From: Methylocystaceae bacterium
Lineage (GTDB): Bacteria > Pseudomonadota > Alphaproteobacteria > Rhizobiales > Beijerinckiaceae
Reading direction: 5' to 3'
Assembly: GCA_014190435.1 (NCBI GenBank)
Contig: BJGJ01000001.1
Span: forward strand, 1 to 58,243
DNA: 58,243 nt
Each line of letters starts with the position of its first letter. The first letter of the stretch is position 1. Shown one piece after another: positions 56,010 to 58,243 of the stretch. The notes under the pieces are model-generated. The model made no database searches. It was not told the DNA's origin and worked only from the letters and a program-made list of their open reading frames with translations. The position numbers were made by a program, and so were the translations under genes.

Positions 56010-58243
56010 TTATTCATTGAGGATGCTTTCTTCCTGACCGGGAGTAGTCGCGCGTTTATAAGGACGGATAAATAATTCTCTTAAAACAGGGGCGACGACA
56101 AGTAGCATAACTGGACCAAGCAGCATTCCACCCACGACAACAGTTGCCAAGGGGCGTTGTACTTGCGAGCCAATGGCGTGAGAGAAAGCGGCAGGCAATA
56201 GACCCACACCTGCAGAGAGCGCTGTCATCAACATCGGTCGCATGCGTTGTTCTGCGCCAAAAAATACAGCTTCTTTAAATTCGCGACCCTGAAGCATCAA
56301 TTCACGAATATAGGTGATGTTTAAAATCCCATCCATGACCGCGACGCCAAAGAGTGAAATAAATCCAATGGCTGCAGAAACGCTAAAATCTAACCCTGAG
56401 AGGTAGAGTGCGATAATTCCCCCCGCCATTGCAAAGGGAATGCCCGCCATTGCGACTAAGGTATCGCGAATGGAATTAAACAAACCAAAGAGCAGAGCGA
56501 TAATAGCAAGGATGGTAATGGGCGTAACAATTGCGAGCCTTTGATTGGCTTTAATCATATTATCAAATTCACCAACCCATAGAATTTGGTAGCCAGATGG
56601 CAATTCTATCGATTGAGAGACGCGTTTTTGAGCCTCAGCGATCGTTGATCCCAAATCTCTACCGCGCACATTAAATTTAACAGGTAAATTTCTTCTACTT
56701 GCTTCCCGATAGATATATGAGGCGCCTGTATCAAGTGTGATCGTTGCGAGTTCACTAAGTGGAATAAAGCTGTTAATGGTAAAGTTAGGCGGCAAATAAG
56801 CCACTTTAATATTATTAATTGCATCAATTGTATTGCGATATTCTGGTTGAAGTCGAACAACGACATCAAATTGGCGATCTCCCTCGTAAACTGTAGTTGC
56901 AGTAACGCCAGCCATAGCAGCTTGCACGAGTGTTGTAACATCGCCCGTATTGAGGCCGTAACGCATGATCCTTTCTCGATCAATTTTTATATTAAGATTT
57001 GATTGTCCAAGCGTATGAAGAATTTCTAGATCTGTTATGCCTTCAACAGCATCTATTTCTTTCCGCACTTCTTTAGCGATTTTTTCTAATTCATTGAGAT
57101 CTGGCCCGATAATCTTGGCGGCATTGCCGCCATTGACGCCGGAAACAGCTACTTCGATATTGTCTTTTATATATTGTGAAAAACTAAAAGTTACCCCCGG
57201 CAGTTCATCCGCCGTTTCCTTTTCGAGTTTTTGTGTAAGTTGTTCTTTTGTTAAGCCTGATTGCCACTCATCAAAGGGTTTTAGGGGCGCAAAGATTTGT
57301 ATGTTTGAAAAAGCCTGGGCGTCGCTGCCATTATCGGGGCGGCCTAATTGAGAGATGACAGTCCTGATTTCTGGATGTCTTAGTAAAATCTCACGAATTT
57401 TCCGTGTTGATTGAACGCCAGCTTCGAGTGAAATTGTGGGGGGCAGTGTTGCTCTAATCCAGTAATTTCCCTCTTCAAGAGCAGGGAGAAATTCTGTCCC
57501 TAATCGGCTTGCGCAAAGCAGGCCAAGGAAAAGAAAAGCGCCGCCAACGCTCAATGTTTTAAATTTGTTAATAAGCGCCCATTTCAACATCGGTGTATAG
57601 GCTTCTCGCAGCCAATGAACAAAAACGGTCTCTTTCTCTTCAATTTTTTCTGGTAAAACTATTGATGCTAATACGGGGGTGACAGTAAAAGTGGCTAATA
57701 GAGCGCCTGACAGCGCATAAGCGTATGTTCGCGCCATGGGACCAAAAATCTGTCCCTCGACGCCTGTCATCGTAAAAAGAGGCAAAAAGGCCGTCACAGT
57801 AATCGCGGCAGTGAAAATAACAGAACTATCGACTTGCAAGGCGCTGATATAGATTAATCTTAGTCGATCAGTCCAGCGCCTAGCGCTGCCAGAGGTCCCT
57901 GTTGCTGAGGTAGGGTCTCTGCCCCAAAATCCTTCCGCGAGCAGTTGAAGTAAGCGTAATCTTTTACCGCGATTTGCTTGAAAGTTTTTGAAAATATTTT
58001 CAACCAGAATGACAGCTGAGTCGACTATAATTCCAAAATCAACGGCGCCTACTGAGAGTAAATTAGCGTCTTCCCCCTGCGCAACCAGGATCATTACAGC
58101 AAACATAAGCGCAAAGGGGATATTAGCGCCAACTATGATTGCACTACGGAGATCGCCAAGAAATATCCATTGAATAAAAAAGACAAGGAGACAGCCAAAG
58201 ACAAGATTATGAATAACAGTATGTGTCGTGACGCCAACAAGCG
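56010..58243 (-). CDS. Heavy-metal RND efflux pump (CusA/CzcA family), N-terminus cut by window end
   Basis: About 745 C-terminal residues; the gene continues past 58243. The first readable residues (TTHTVIHNLVFG and FLGDLRSAIIVGANIPFAL) align with the loop before TM2 of CusA. Present are DFGIIVDSAVILVENIFKN (TM4 charged site), the periplasmic porter domains and the second TM block (GIPFAMAGGIIALYL, VAVMDGILNI, MRPMLMTALSAGVGLLPA). It exports metal ions with a membrane-fusion protein and an outer-membrane channel, which must lie outside. Confidence 0.93.
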   Translation of the reverse strand, partial: LVGVTTHTVIHNLVFGCLLVFFIQWIFLGDLRSAIIVGANIPFALMFAVMILVAQGEDANLLSVGAVDFGIIVDSAVILVENIFKNFQANRGKRLRLLQLLAEGFWGRDPTSATGTSGSARRWTDRLRLIYISALQVDSSVIFTAAITVTAFLPLFTMTGVEGQIFGPMARTYAYALSGALLATFTVTPVLASIVLPEKIEEKETVFVHWLREAYTPMLKWALINKFKTLSVGGAFLFLGLLCASRLGTEFLPALEEGNYWIRATLPPTISLEAGVQSTRKIREILLRHPEIRTVISQLGRPDNGSDAQAFSNIQIFAPLKPFDEWQSGLTKEQLTQKLEKETADELPGVTFSFSQYIKDNIEVAVSGVNGGNAAKIIGPDLNELEKIAKEVRKEIDAVEGITDLEILHTLGQSNLNIKIDRERIMRYGLNTGDVTTLVQAAMAGVTATTVYEGDRQFDVVVRLQPEYRNTIDAINNIKVAYLPPNFTINSFIPLSELATITLDTGASYIYREASRRNLPVKFNVRGRDLGSTIAEAQKRVSQSIELPSGYQILWVGEFDNMIKANQRLAIVTPITILAIIALLFGLFNSIRDTLVAMAGIPFAMAGGIIALYLSGLDFSVSAAIGFISLFGVAVMDGILNITYIRELMLQGREFKEAVFFGAEQRMRPMLMTALSAGVGLLPAAFSHAIGSQVQRPLATVVVGGMLLGPVMLLVVAPVLRELFIRPYKRATTPGQEESILNE

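Overview
The window is a piece of an alphaproteobacterial chromosome, most likely from the order Hyphomicrobiales (Rhizobiales). The evidence is gene order and gene types: glyA-nrdR-ribD-ribE-ribH-nusB-thiL-hppA; metK with trmB; the run tsaB-rimI / miaB-phoH-ybeY-corC-lnt; an alphaproteobacterial DksA with one cysteine next to a CckA cell-cycle kinase; and a eukaryote-like NADP isocitrate dehydrogenase. Base composition is moderate and lower than in most of this order. I cannot name a genus.

Positions 1-2400 look foreign. They are AT-richer, use different codons and lack the GCGC-rich words of the rest. They hold a catalytic-domain-only tyrosine recombinase, a MerT-like mercury transporter overlapping a cysteine-rich GDCCVxC protein, a stand-alone NUMOD1-like small protein and two tandem XRE-type repressor-like genes. 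About 600 bases of AT-rich, palindrome-bearing non-coding DNA follow. From about 2.8 kb the chromosomal style begins, with three unrecognised genes, a YfgM-like protein and der.

Positions 7.4-10.1 kb carry a compact redox module: an Irr-box-like palindrome, a rubrerythrin without rubredoxin domain, a heterodisulfide-reductase-type Fe-S protein and a DUF3501 protein. prfC, glyA and the riboflavin/nusB/thiL operon follow, then a K+-independent-type H+-pyrophosphatase, NAD synthetase, an AstE/AspA-type hydrolase, an EEP nuclease/phosphatase, a Crp-Fnr regulator and an HD hydrolase. The nitrogen-sensing pair glnK-amtB has a sigma-54-like promoter.

Positions 28.4-42.7 kb are almost all on the minus strand: tesB/Trm112/LonN-domain/CnoX, trmB-metK, the lnt-corC-ybeY-phoH-miaB translation and envelope cluster, rimI-tsaB, a NifU-type protein and a TrmJ-like methyltransferase. 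Positions 42.8-58.2 kb hold icd, dksA, a FliO-like protein, cckA, creA, cysS, a 44-codon membrane peptide, a GNAT enzyme, citramalate synthase, a LOG protein, an Atm1-type ABC exporter and a heavy-metal RND pump cut by the window end.

The oddest points are lnt, whose conserved N-terminus is coded upstream of any normal in-frame start codon (CTG/ATT start or a C5/C6 frameshift); a conserved small membrane protein cut by an in-frame TGA, with the homologous frame continuing beyond it; a CnoX-like thioredoxin with one active-site cysteine; and the Irr-box/rubrerythrin/Fe-S/DUF3501 module. No tRNA, rRNA, CRISPR array or insertion sequence was seen.
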